From Cyanoderma ruficeps (Eukaryota; Chordata; Aves; Passeriformes; Timaliidae), in contig VZDJ01007749.1 in NCBI GenBank assembly GCA_008694505.1, forward strand, positions 2,384,941-2,448,940: 64,000 nt of DNA, given 5' to 3'. Within the stretch, counting starts at the first letter, position 1; each line of letters starts with the position of its first letter. The translations under genes were made by a program, and so were the position numbers. The notes under the pieces are model-generated. The model was given only the letters and a program-made list of their open reading frames with translations. It was not told the DNA's origin and did no database searches. Shown here piece by piece: positions 48,979 to 62,033 of this stretch.

Positions 48979-50833
48979 AGGGAAGAAAGCCTGGACAAAG
49001 GGAAGGAATGTTTGATTTGAGTATCTCAGTTCTCTGCCTCTTCAAGCCAACACCCTTCTCTCTACAAGAAGGTGGTTAAAGGGCTGGAAGATCATGAGAC
49101 CCCACCAAATCTACTTTGTGGGCTTGCCATTGCTTCTGACATGGATTTGTATCTGCTCTTAGAAACAAAGCAAATTAACTCCTCTGTTGAATTACAGCCA
49201 AATTTACATGCATACACAAAAAACACCCTCATGTTTCATCACCAAGCACCACTTTCACCATTACTGAAGGCAATTCTCTCACTGCCTCATCACTCTAAGC
49301 TTTATCTCTACATTTCCCAACAGTTTTCTTGGGAAAAAAATCCTTTCCTAATCAAGCCCTTCCTAGTGCCAGAAAGGCTGTCTGCAGTAAACCACTGCTG
49401 CAGTCCTCCCGTGCCTGCTCAGGGTACTGATATCTCCACCAGTAGCAGAGTAAACTCTCTTTCTGCCTCACACCCACAAAGGACAGGCAGTCCAGGGCCC
49501 CATCCCTCTCTGCTTCCTGGGCAGTGATATCAAATATCAGCAACCACAGCAGGGTGTGCAGGCTGACTCAAGCCTCTACTTCACCTCTCAGAGGTCACCA
49601 GAGCTGTGCAGCCTGGCAAGCCCAAAAATGTATATGCAAGGCATGCTCTCCCCAGACAGAGTGGTAGGTGCTGCAAAATGAGAGCAAGACCTCGGTGCTT
49701 TCACAGAATTGCTTTTGTTCACACTCTGCATCAGAACAACTTGCAGAGAAAACCGTGTGAAACAAGTGAGCACATATTGTCCCACCTGCTGCGCGGGCAT
49801 TAAAGCCAAACAGACAATGGAGGTTGCATGGAGGAGAGCAGGCAGAGGGCTGGAGAGTCCCTGCCCTCCCCTCTGTTTCATATAGGTCTCTTGTTCTAGT
49901 GCAGAATTTTTTTGTACAAGCGAGTATGATGAGCAAGAGAGCAAGACGAGCTCAGGAAATGAGGAAATGAGCATGTTGTGGTTTGTTAGTGCACTCTTCT
50001 TGCTCCTTGCTCCTTGTTAAGGGCCAGGACACCAAAATAAGCTGGTGGTGAACACTAACAACTCAAGGGCATGATGTGCAGGGTCCATGAGAGCAAACTG
50101 AGCTCCACAGCTACTCAAGGGCTTTGGGTGGGGGAAGCGATTGCCCCCCAAGGTCTCCTCTATTCTTTGTGCATAGCATTTTAAAAGCTAAAGCATCCAC
50201 TTGTGCAGAGCAGGAGAAAGCACACAGTCAGTCTGGTTACAAGGAGAAGGAGGCACTTCCTACCATTACAGCTCCTTCTTCCCTCCTTCATTGTTCACCA
50301 AGTTGGACCACGTGTCTCTTGTTTAATCCCCTTCTGTGTTTTCCTTCACCACGTCCCAAGGCACAGCTGTCCTCTTTCCTTCTTTTTTGCACAAGTGCTT
50401 TGTTTCTTCCCTTTCCCTCTCTGTTACATTTCTTTGAACCAGCCTGGATGTTTCACTTCTGACAGGAATATCCTGTGCCCCTCAAGCATACAAGCAGCTG
50501 AGAGGAGAGACAAGAGAGGCTCAAGGCAGAAAGCCTGAGCTTGAGCAAGAGGCTGATGGGTGGGACAATTTTTTTCTGAAGGACTTAGAAGAAGAAGAAG
50601 AGGAAGGTAAACCTTGGCCTTGCCCAAAGGGTCTGTCCTGATTTGGGACAGACCTTTGAAACCAATGACTGAACCTTTCAGAAGGACTAGGTTTATGTAC
50701 ACTATGATAGAGAGGCAGAGATGCTAACAGTTATGAAAACAATCACATTATTTACAGGACATTGGCTGGCATTTTCCAGCTAACAAGAGGAATAGTAAAG
50801 AAAGCTGCTGTGCTTTAAAAGCATTGCAGATTT

Positions 50834-50866
50834 AAAAAAAAAAAAAAANAAAAAAAAAAAAAAAAA
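50834..50866. repeat. Poly-A tract with an undetermined base
   Basis: Thirty-two A residues with an N at 50849. The flanks show no recognisable SINE, processed gene or target-site duplication. Confidence 0.95.
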
Positions 50867-52138
50867 GGCACTGTTAAGCAGCCTCCAGCCACAAAATCAG
50901 GCTGACTGGATGTATAAACCCCACACTCCACAGGTGGCCCAGCCAAGCTCCTAGGATTGAGAAGCTTCTCCAGAAAGCAGAAACGCCAGTTGCTGGAAAA
51001 TTGCTGTGAACATGAAATTTTCCTCTCTTCACATTCCTATCTCTTAGCACATTTTCTTTCTGCCTGCTAAGCCCTGTGGGCAGAGAGCAAGGGCACAGCA
51101 TCTGCAGATGGGGACCTGGCAATGGACTGTCCCACCAGCTGGGTGTGGTGGGGTCAGAGGACAGGACAAGCTTCTGCAGTGCACCTCAGCCCTCTGGGAG
51201 CACCCTGAGGCTTTGTGACCACTTGCTATTTTTTGTACTCAGAAAGTTTTGTCATGGTTTCTTATCCATTCCCTTAATGAGATTAACTCACAGTTGCATA
51301 GAATACCCAATCTCAATTATTAATAATGCAGAAGCTTCCCTTTCCTCTTAAAGTAGAAAGCAGCTGCCCTGGATTTCTACAGTATCCAGTGCTTAGTATA
51401 TGAATGGGATGGGATTAGCTAGCCTGCTGTTCAATAGTTGTCTGTCCATCTAGACTCCACCAAAGCATCTGCCAGCAATGGACTTCAGTTCAGGCTTTCC
51501 ATGAGCAGTGAGTATTTCCTTCTCCCTTCTCATGCCTCAGCCTCACCAAATTTTTCTGGACAGCTCATTTAACCCTTTCTCTTCCCTTGACTGAGGGAGA
51601 AGCTGATGCTACACACTTCCTCCAAACTTCTCTTAGACCAAAAATTATTGCTCCCAGAGCTTTTTCTATTTTATCTGGAAGAGGGATGTGACATTTTAGT
51701 GTAGCCTAATAAAAATGTGCACATGGTACTAAAAGAAAAACCAGGTCTAGCTTTTTGCTTTGAGGTTAAGAGACCAAGAGTCTTCATGAGGCAACACACA
51801 CTCTATATTCGGTCAAGCTTCCATTGACCTCAGAGCCATTTTGGACAAATGGCATAAATTTCTCTGCAGAGACTTAAGGTCCTGACACATTCAAGATTGT
51901 TGCAAAGTAAAATGCAGTGACTTGTACAGCCACTCAGGTCAAAGATCCGTTTTGACCTCCGATTTATTTTTCCATCTTAGAAAGTAAGGTTCCCGAGAGT
52001 TGCAGAGAGGCTTTTTTTTGTTTACTAACCAGTTCAATTGATAAAAATATTGTGGTATTGCAGATTAGCAAATCCTATGCTTTTACACCCCAGGAAAATG
52101 TGCTCATTATACCAGAGAACTTCTGACCTTGCAAGGCT

Positions 52139-52191
52139 TTTAGGTGAGGCATTTAAACAAAATTAAATTTAGGTGAGGCATTTAAACAAAA
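52139..52191. repeat. Perfect 24-base direct repeat, period 29
   Basis: The unit starting TTTAGGTGAGGCATTTAAAC and ending AAAA at 52139-52162 recurs identically at 52168-52191 after a five-base spacer. Confidence 0.92.
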
Positions 52192-55100
52192 AAAACCACC
52201 ACCCCTTTTTCATAGTAATGGCCATGTGCTGGCTGTCATCAGGACACTGCTGAGCACCTCTTATTCTCCTCTGCTTCAGTCCTCAGGGTCTCCAGCATTC
52301 CTGGCACACGTGCAGCAGCTGGAAATGCTCACTCACTGCTCTGCTTCCTGAACGTCTTTGATCAGTTTCAGGCCATGGCATCCCAGAGGAGTTTATCATG
52401 ATGGAATTTCACAGCAGTCACTTTGTGCTAGTGAAACAGCAAAAATACTAATAAATTCTGGGCTTGCTTTGTGACAATACAATAGGCTTTTATGCCCAAG
52501 GCTCAGGCTCAGAGAAGGACATGAAAACTAAGACTGAGCAGCAGGAGCTGACAGAAGTTTCTGAGTAACTGAAAACTTTTGAACAGCATAAAAATCAGAC
52601 GTTTTGCCTATGGGAATACAGAAGAGCTTGTAGCCAGGAAAGCTGGCGTACAAATCATGGGCATGGCCCGTGGCAACATCAGGCTCCTGGGGCAATCCAG
52701 GGATAAACAGAGCAGGCACATAATCCCAAAGAGGTAGATGAGCAACATTCCAAATTGCATGTCCAACCTGCTTGGAATCATCAGAGTGCTTGGATAGCTC
52801 ACCCTTATCCTGGTCTCTGGAGAGTGTTTCAAGCAGCTGAACATGGAGGGAAATTTTTCCCATTGCCTACGGTGACACTGACATTTTCTTTCCATGCCTC
52901 ATGTACCTCAGGTTTGCGAGGTGGTGGAAAGGACGGGCTTTCATTCCTGGGAAATGTCTGAAATCTCCCACAGAGGGCATGAACTGGAGGGCACAGCAGC
53001 TCCCTCATGCTGCAGCTTCTGGCTCAGGAGAGAGCCATGGAGCCAGAGGTGAGGTGAATGAGCCGTGTGGGAAAGGTCTGTCGCAGGAAGCCAATTCCAC
53101 AGTGCTCATTCTGCCTCATTCACGGAATGCCTTGCAAGGAAGATTTGCCTGGATCCACCATCACTCCCAGATGGCAAACAGCAGGCAAAGCAGCCTCTGG
53201 CATGACACTGTCTCCTGGCTGCTCCCCGCATCCAGGTCAACCCAGTGCCAGGGAGGTTCCTGCTCGGCACTGCTGTGCCTGGAAAATGAATTGCTCTGGG
53301 ACTGACATTGTGGTGTGCTCCCACACACAGCTGCACAGTGAGCTATTTAACTGCACAGACATTAGTGAGGCACAGACGGCAATGCCTGTTTTCTTTCTGA
53401 AGTGAAAAAAGGAGCATTACATCATGCCTATACTGAGAAACACTCCTTCCTTAAGGACAACAGCACAAAGTTTATCTCAAAATGCGTGATTAAAATGCAA
53501 GTATGCTCGCAGGTAGGGAGGAGAGAAGCTGAATTCTTCCACCCTGGCTTTGTGACCTTGGCCTCATTATTCCTCTGCTTCTCACCTGTGGGAGTCAGCT
53601 GTTTGGAGTTAGGATGAGGTGTGCAAGGAAATTTTTGTGGTCCCACCTATAGAAATACAGTGAGGCACCCAGCATTTCCTGGGGGTCTGAAGAGAGCAAA
53701 GGACTATGAGGGTCCCTGAAGTGCACACTCAGTTTTGGCATGGGAGGGTGAGAGGGAACTTCAGGGGATGCTCACATGGTTGGGCTTGACCCATGGCCAA
53801 CCCTGTAAACCCATCCGTGGAGCACAGGCAGGTGATGACAATTTAACCCCTCTGCAACCATTCTGCAGGCGCTCAGCACTTCTGCAGGTCAATTGTAATG
53901 TGCACAGGGGAAAAAAAAAAGAGCTGTAACAGGGATGAACCATATCATTGGCACCATGGCTGTAGTTTCTCCTGTGCTGTGTAGAAGACCCTCAAATTTT
54001 AATTCAGCTGCCCCTACTGTTGCATCCAACAGGATGCATTTAATACCAGATGAGGAGCTGGAGAGAGTGATGTACATGAGAGTGAACCCTTACAGGAGCC
54101 TGACAGAAGAGATTTGCTCACAGCAAAAAGGCAGATTTTATCCTGATGCATCTTTGGTCACATACTGCTGCAAATATGTCATTTTGTTGCTGTCTCTCCT
54201 CTGTCTCAGATAAATATTGCACCTAGAAGGAATTCAGAGAAACAGATTATTTCTAACCTTGTAAGAGATGTAGATTCACTTCAGAATTTCTCTCTTTGCA
54301 CTGGCAAAGACTTACGCTGTGCTTTCAAGGACTTTTTTTAATGCATTTCTGGGTTTTTCCACTTATGGGACAAAAGATTAATTGTTTCAATAAAAAGACA
54401 ATGTGCTCTGTGAGTCAGTTCTGCTATACTGAGGTTACAACTCCTGTATAGAGGTCAGCTCTCTGAGGTCCCCGTAATTCCTACAAAACACTCCACATGC
54501 TCAGGAGGAAGAAGAACCTCTGATTTGCCTTGTGAAGACTGTGGAAATAAGTATTTTCCATATGTCCTTGGACAAGAGCTGATGCCCAGGTTACAAAGTT
54601 TGAATATAGGCAACTTAAATGGGCTGCAGTGCTGGTCCTTTAGTTTGCTTAATGGTATCACATACTCTGGTGGTTACACTTAGAAACTGGTGTTAAATCT
54701 TGGTTAATAAGAAAACTTATTTTGATTTGTCTGCACTGCTGCTTATACCACCATAATCTAAAATAGCAAGAATATAAGTCTCCTATATTGGCCTAACATG
54801 TTCACACTCTATTTATTAATGATAGTGATGTAAGAGATTATTTATTTGAAAAATTTGAGAAAATCTGAACATTAAAACAGCCACAGCAAAACCTCCACAA
54901 AATGAAACTTGAAACACTATCATGTTCCTGAAGCTATTCCTGGAAAGGTTGTCATGTTTGTGTGAAATCTTGGGGAGGGAATGTATGCAAGCATTCTGCT
55001 CATCATGAACCCCAAACACCCACAACACTTCTAGATTCATTGTAATAATATATTCTGAAAGAAGAAACAGTGCAAAGCAAACTGAGCAACCCTTCAATGC

Positions 55101-55579
55101 TCTTCGACACCTAGAAGGGAAAGGTGCCCAGGGAATGTTGTTTTTCCAGCCAACACACCAGACCCACAACAATCAACCACAAGGCTCCAAGAAAAACAAC
55201 AGCAAAACCTGACCACTGAAGGGAGAATCAGTGTCTGAGGAACAAGGGGATCTCTGTGGGATGTTTGCTCCCATTAAAACTGTAGCTATGGCCTCCAGGA
55301 CTGTAGACAGAGGATCTGCCCTGGAAAATATTTATTTCTTCTTAGAAGCAGTATTAGTGAGCATCCATATCTGCTGAGGAATGTACTTGGGGGTTTGGGT
55401 AACAGGAAAATCAGAACATGAAATAGAATTCCTAGTTTGTTGCCCTTTTTACTGCATACAGACTAGAGACTCATTCCAATGGGATTGCCTGAATTGTATT
55501 AATTAGTGAAGTCATAAGTAAACAAATATCTGCAACAGAAAGTGTGCTTTATTCATATGGTGACAACATATCTGGTTTT

Positions 55580-55786
55580 ATATCCCAGAGGGTGGCTGGG
55601 CACTGGAACAGGCTCCCCAGGGCAGTGGTAACAGCACCAAGCCTGACGGAGTTCCAGAAGCATTTGGACAACAATCTGAGGCACATGGTGTGACTTTTGG
55701 GATGTTCTGTGCAAAGCCAGGAGCTGGACTCGATGATCCTGATGGATCCATTCCAACACAGCATATTCTGTGATTCTGGGATTCCT
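55580..55786 (+). mobile_element. CR1 LINE 3'-end fragment
   Basis: CR1 landmarks appear in order: 'gggtggctgggcactggaac', 'aggctccccagggcagtggt', 'ctgacggagttccagaagca', 'tttggacaacaatctgaggc', 'gagctggactcgatgatcct', then 'gatggatccattccaac' and a tail of TATTCTGTGATTCTGGGATTCC. It is 5'-truncated, on the + strand, and of a different CR1 subtype from the copies near 0.9 and 25 kb, judging by its variant body. Confidence 0.92.
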
Positions 55787-56913
55787 TAATATTTCCTTCC
55801 TGTCACTGATCTTGTAAGAGTACTGAAGGCTTGAAGAAAAAGGACATTTTACCTCATATCACATAAATATGATTTACCCTATGAACACTCAAGAGTGCCA
55901 CCCTAACAACACGATCAGAGTGCGGGGTTAACCTTAGACCCAGGAAGGGACACAACTGGGCAACTCATTACCTAAATCATGGTGTAAACCCAGACTGAAC
56001 CACCCAGTTCTCCATCAGGTATGCACAGAGTGCTTTTCAGATTGCTGGAAGACTATATTCTTCTTAGGGCTAGCTCAAGGCTCCTTGGATGTTTTGCTGC
56101 CTCAAGGATGAGGGCAAAAATAACAACTGCAGACACAAAGCAGAATCGCAGTGATACCCCTCCAGATCCACCCAGCACTGTTGCCCCTGGCTAAACCAGG
56201 TCAGACTGATTTTGAAAACAACTCTTTCTTCTTTATTACCTGCTTGATTGGAGGGTCGCAGGCAAAAATAAAGTTTTTTAGAAATATTGCTACATATTAC
56301 ATTTTTTTTTTCTAGAATCTGAAGTGACTGGCCTGTCTTTATTGGAACAGATGCTCTACAGCATCAAAATTTTATGTTAATTAATTGTCCTCCTGCAGTT
56401 AATCAGTGTGTCCATTCCTGTAGGCAGGTTGGAGAATTGTGGTTTACAGACCTGGGCAGCCTTCCACATTCAGCTCACTGGGGGCTTGAAAAACACAAGG
56501 AAATAAATAATCTGGTACATAACAAATATCTAACAGGGGCTGGCATGGAGTCTATTCTATCAGCTCCTGCATGTGAGCTCTGAAGAATGAAGGCCCAGAA
56601 CACTTGCCATGTGAATTTTATTAATGATCATGAAACAAATCAATGGAGATTCTGATACAAGAAATTTGTGCTGCTCTGGAGGCAGCTAAATTATTCCATT
56701 TGCAATTTATGCTTAAGATTTGCAGTCTCTAAGAGATCTCGAAGAAAGCCCTGCTGGAGCTAAAACCAGAAATCAGTTGAGTATCACATGACTTTTGGGT
56801 ATGATGGAAAATCTTTCTCACTGCTGGGTAAAAGAGAGTTACTGAGTTTTTTTATTTCAAGCATAAGAAGGAAGAAATTCAGACGTATTTGTCTTTGCTT
56901 CATGACACAGGGG

Positions 56914-56932
56914 GAGAGAGAGAGAGAGAGAG
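56914..56932. repeat. (GA)n microsatellite
   Basis: About nine GA dinucleotides, followed by a purine-rich GGAAGAAAA patch. Confidence 0.95.
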
Positions 56933-57589
56933 GAAGAAAAAAAAGGAAGAAAATCATCCGAACTGTTGTCAAATTGTGCTAAAAGGGTTTGTTACTGTTG
57001 TTAGCAGAGTCTGACTCAGTGTAAAGAGAATGCTTTAAATGTGTGAATATATTCAGCACATCTGCATATGAGCCCCAGTTGTTTATGGTGGCTGCCCCCT
57101 GAGGACAGACACTCGCTGAAGCCAGAGCTGCATGAAACTGCAAACCCTTCTTCCCAGAGGGAGCGCATCTCCTCGTCTCCAGCAGAGACGTTCTGCAGAG
57201 ATGCTCTGCCAGCTCACAGGCAAAGGCAGACACATTAATGATGTATTAGTGCACCAAAGACTGTTCTAGGATTCAAAGCCGCACTCCAGTGATGTAGTTT
57301 AACCACAGGAGGCTTGTGCTGAGTGTTGAGGTTACACAAGGATTTTTCTTTCAGAAGTAATCTCACTCTCAGTTTATTTTGCTTGGTTTCGGTGTTTTGT
57401 TGGATAACTTAGGAAAGTGTGAGTTTGAACTTTTTTTCTTAGTTTTGTGTTTGATCTCAACATTTATAAGAAATTTGTTTCAGGTCAGATCAAAATATTT
57501 ACATGTACCTGAAAAATGTCACAGGAAAACTCTAGGAAACATTCTGGAAGAAATAACAATTCATATTTGACCTAAAATTCTAATTTAAT

Positions 57590-57623
57590 GGATATAGTTT
57601 TCTGTTGGATATAGTTTTCTGTT
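57590..57623. repeat. 17-base perfect tandem duplication
   Basis: GGATATAGTTTTCTGTT occurs twice with no spacer. Confidence 0.95.
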
Positions 57624-60600
57624 ATATAATCAGGCTTTATATTTTAAGCAAATTTTGTGCTAAATTTAAATGGAAAGCAAAATGTTAAAAAGTAATGTAA
57701 AGCATTGAAAAGAATTCTTTTGTTTCAAAAATAAATAAGAAATTAAAAACAATTCTTCAGAAACCATGGAATTTTTTCATTAAATTAATTTTCAGTGGGA
57801 TTTTTTTTCCTTTGCTCAGTTGGTTGCTAATTAACAGCAATGAGAAATTTCTGCTACCACAAAGAAGAAGAGGTCATAAAAATTGCTGTGATCACTGTTG
57901 TAAGGACACAGCACAAGTCACCAATAATTGTAACGATCTCAAGAAAAAACACAAGTTAGCCCTGCTTTGCAGATGGAAAACATGGGGCACAGATCCTGAA
58001 ATCACCTTGCTGTGGTCATGCAGGACATCTAAAATTGATGAAGTAGCAAAGCCCAGGAGGAGTGGAGCTATGGAGAGAAAAATCTGAAGAGGGACATAAT
58101 ATTTGTGTTGGGATCAAAGCACCCACATGGAGAATCCTTGCTGTGTACTTATTTCTTATTTCAGCCCATAAAGCTGGACCCATATTCACAAGCAGAGTGC
58201 ATGAGGTGCATGCTCTGAAAAGGCCACGTGGTCCAAAACTACTCCACAATGGGAACCAAAGTGGAGTGAGGAGGAATGAACCGGAAATTAATTTCAAAAC
58301 ACACTCCAGTTCTGCTTGAAGATGCTAATGCAGATACTGCATTGTGTGTCCTAAGAGAGCCCAGGTCTCTGAAATGCTAATTCTGGACTCACTTACATAA
58401 TTTTCTCACTTCTAACTTGCAAGAGTTCTATTGTGAAATGGTTTGAGTGTTTCAGTAGTACTAGCCAAAAATGTAATTTTGAAGAGTAGTCACAATCTCA
58501 GTCAGTCAACAGTTACTGCTCATTGCCAGAAGAGGTAGCCTGTCCCAATTCTGTTTTTCAAAGACAGTTTTCTTGGTGGCATCACCATCCTCATAATAAT
58601 TTTTAAATGGGTTTGAAGAAAATAATAATAGTTTAAAAAAACTACTGATACAAAATCAAATAGCCATTAGTAAATCAAGAACAAGTTCAGAGTGGAAATT
58701 GGTAAACTGGTTCCTGTTAATAGAAAAAGTGAAACTGAAATAGCCTACATAAAAGATAGCAGGAACTGGAACTTCCCACTGTTTTAAAATGAGGATGGTA
58801 TCTTAATGGATCGTATAAAGAAGGGATTAAGACATGGGATTGCTGTATCAATCCTGCAACTTCCAAATTCTCAATATCTGCAGAGCAAGGAGTGGATCAG
58901 ATCTCACTTGTTAATAGTGTTTGTTCACACTCTATTTATTCTGTACTTACACATGCCTCAAATCTCTCAGAGTGCCAGCACAGGGGTGTGGGAGCTTTTT
59001 TTTCTTTTTTCTTCCTCTTTATACACACACAACGTGGGTTCCAAAGGGCTGGTCTTTTTCCACCTTCTTCTGAAGCACAAGAGCTTGTCCACAGGAGACA
59101 GTGCAGTGTGTGCTCAGTGATTTTAAACCCCTCCAGGTGGCCATCTGTTATTTTTTCCCCATTAGTTCAGGGTTAAACTCATCATCTAGCTTGGACTCAA
59201 ACCTGTTTTTCTACAGATCGCTTTGAAACAATCATTGTTTCCTGACTGACTGCTTTTAGTTTCTTTGCTTTCCATCCTTTTCTGTTGCTTGGTATGAGCC
59301 CCTTTTCAGGGCAGTCTGGGATTTTTCTCCAGCTAAAACATCACCTTTGTAAGACTTGGGACTCTGGAAATGCCTTCAGGTGTCCTGTGACACACTTTAT
59401 TTGGAGGTTTTGGTCTTTCACCACATTTCTTCAGTTTATATTGCAGCAGGCTAAGCAAGCAATAAATGTAAGAGCCAAAGGGGTGCTGGGACAACTTCTT
59501 AAGAGTTTTGACCACGACTCTGTGTCTGCAGTCAGTGGAGATGAAACCCAATTCTGGCCAGACCCAGGATCTGACAGCAGAGCTGTGACACAGTGCAGGT
59601 TTTTGAATTTCTGGTTACACCTGTAATTTATTCTGGGAGTGCCACTGTGTGACAGATTTCTCCTGAAAGATACAATCTGAAGGAGAAGCCAGAGAGGAGT
59701 ACACACCATGTCCGATGTTAAAGGGTTACAGCACTTGAGAGAAAGAGGCCCTCTCTTCCTTACATTTCTCATGGATTTTGCCAGTGGAGGGTAATGTCAA
59801 AGTACCACTGAGCACTTGGTGCACATGCATTATTCAAATCATGCACTTTTTTGTGGTAACAGTTACAAGGAGGAAGCAGGGATGAGTACAACGTGCTATG
59901 TAAACAGCATGTGGAGAAATTATCTGTATGTACACAATGATAATATTAGGCAGTAAAGGTGCTACCAAAATTGATTGATATGCCTTAATAATGCCTTTCC
60001 ACTTTCCTAAGGGAGCCAGAAAAAAAATGGAGCCCAGACTGTTCTGTGTTGGAGATGATATTTTGTAAGTTAATATTCCTTTTCAATCACTTTCTAGGAA
60101 AGGATTTTGCACCGAGAGTATAATCTTCTCTTCGAGAACTCTCCTAGTGTGCTTCCCTTTATGAACCAACATTAGCTGTTATTAAAATACATATTTATTT
60201 ACATGGAACTGAAAACACTCTTGTTTCATTTGGCTTCTACAAGTATACGGTAATGGTAAATGTATCAGGTCACTGTGCTCTTTGCATGAGATTATCTCTT
60301 TTTAGATCCTGTTCACAAATCTAGGAATAGATTAGAGCAAAATACACCTTAACACATGGCAAAATGCAAAGTACTTCAAAATAAAATCATTGTTTTCCAA
60401 CTGCTTTTTTGCTGTGTTTTTGGTTGTTGGTTTGGGGTTTTTTTACGAGTTTTGACTAAGGGTTTGATTTCATAAAGGTTAGATGGGTATTCTGCATTTT
60501 TTGCCATCCAGAGACTTTTATTACAGGGATGAAGATTGTAAAAGTGGCTTGAGACCTCCAAGCTGAGCACTTGTGTTTGTAACAAAGAGCCAGCTTCCCA

Positions 60601-61972
60601 TAATGGCAAAGTTACATCTGTACAGGATGATTAAAATTCTGGAGGAGAAAAAATATGGTGATTCTGTCAGCGTAAACAGCACTACCAATGACTGCTTTGT
60701 ACAAAGACCCCAACCCTCCACAATATTTAACTGCTCTTAAACCCAGGCCTGACAGCAGATTCCCAGCTTTTTGCCAGCTGAGCCTTCTCACCTCTTCAGA
60801 CTGATGCCTCTGCTCATTTAAACCAGTGAGTCTTTCCTCATTTCTATAACGTTAAGGCCAGGAAGGCAATACTGACAGTGGTACCTGCTTGGCACAGACA
60901 ACCTCACCCAGCACCACCTGCAGCGAGCTGCCAGCTTGGGCTGAGTCCCCTGGGAAGGCAACTAATCATGGGTAGAAATCTAAGTGACCCAGCACAAGAT
61001 GGGTGATTATATCACTGTTTGAAGATAAAAGAAAGAAAAGCATGCTTTAATATATTTATGTCCATCCTGAGTAATATTTTTCCCATCTCTGTCCTTACTC
61101 TTTTTTTCTGCTGCATTACAGAGCTGGCTTTTACCAGCAGCTTCTCCTCTAGCTAGGGTAGGATTTATACAGTGAACAGCTCTCCTCTTTGCTTTGGATA
61201 AATGAGACACACCCTAGTAATAAAAACAACTTTAATCTCTCTTTTTAAACAATGTATCCACAATACGCCCACCATGATCACTCCAGACTATTTTTCTATC
61301 AATTTGGCAAGTTCCAGTTGTTTTTCAGAAATCAAAATGTACGGTATTAACATCATTAAGATGAGCAAACTGGTATTTCATAAACCTAAAGCAATACTTC
61401 TGCTATTATTTTTGTTTCATTACTTATGGATCCTCTTCTAATTTTACATGATGTCTCCTCCAGAGGGTTGCTAGATTAATTCATCTGTAATTTGCTGGGT
61501 CATTCGATTTACCCTTTTAAATTGTGACATAATATTAGCTCTGGCATCCCTCAGCCCTCTTGCTCCAAGACTTGCTAGAAAGCAGTACAAGAAGTTCATA
61601 AAACTCCTCAGGCAACACTTTCAGTGCTTCTGGATATAAGCACTGTAATCCTGAGATTTTAAAATGTTTCATTTTAGTAGTTGCTGTTTAACATCCTCCC
61701 TAATTAAGAACAGAAGAGAAAGTGGTACCGCACATGTTCTTAACATGAAAACATCATTCTCCTTTCTAGGCAAAGAACAAACAGTTATTGAACAGTCCTG
61801 AGGCAAAGCTTTTGGGGAGAAGCAATATCTTTGTTGGACTATCAAACAGTTTTGATCATGCTGATAGCAGGTATAATAAAAGATTTTATCACTGCCTGGA
61901 AAATCTGCTTTACCTAAATCTTTAGGCTACCATGATTCCAACAGCACCCTCATGATAAAGATTTTAGTTTTT

Positions 61973-62033
61973 TAGTATCAGTATTAGATAGTAATTGTAA
62001 TTAGATAGTATCAGTATTAGATTTAGTATTAGA
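61973..62033. repeat. AT-rich imperfect tandem repeat
   Basis: TAGTATCAGTATTAGA at 61973-61988 recurs at 62006-62021, 33 bases on, with further partial TTAGTATTAGATA copies between and after. Confidence 0.9.

Noticed and set aside
49072..49527. 151-codon open frame on the + strand
   Set aside because: The translation matches no family I know, has no splice or promoter context, and overlaps open frames on the other strand. Its length is within chance for 64 kb.
50750..50866. Retroposon tail at the 32-base poly-A
   Set aside because: No recognisable element or coding sequence precedes it, and CR1 elements do not end in poly-A.
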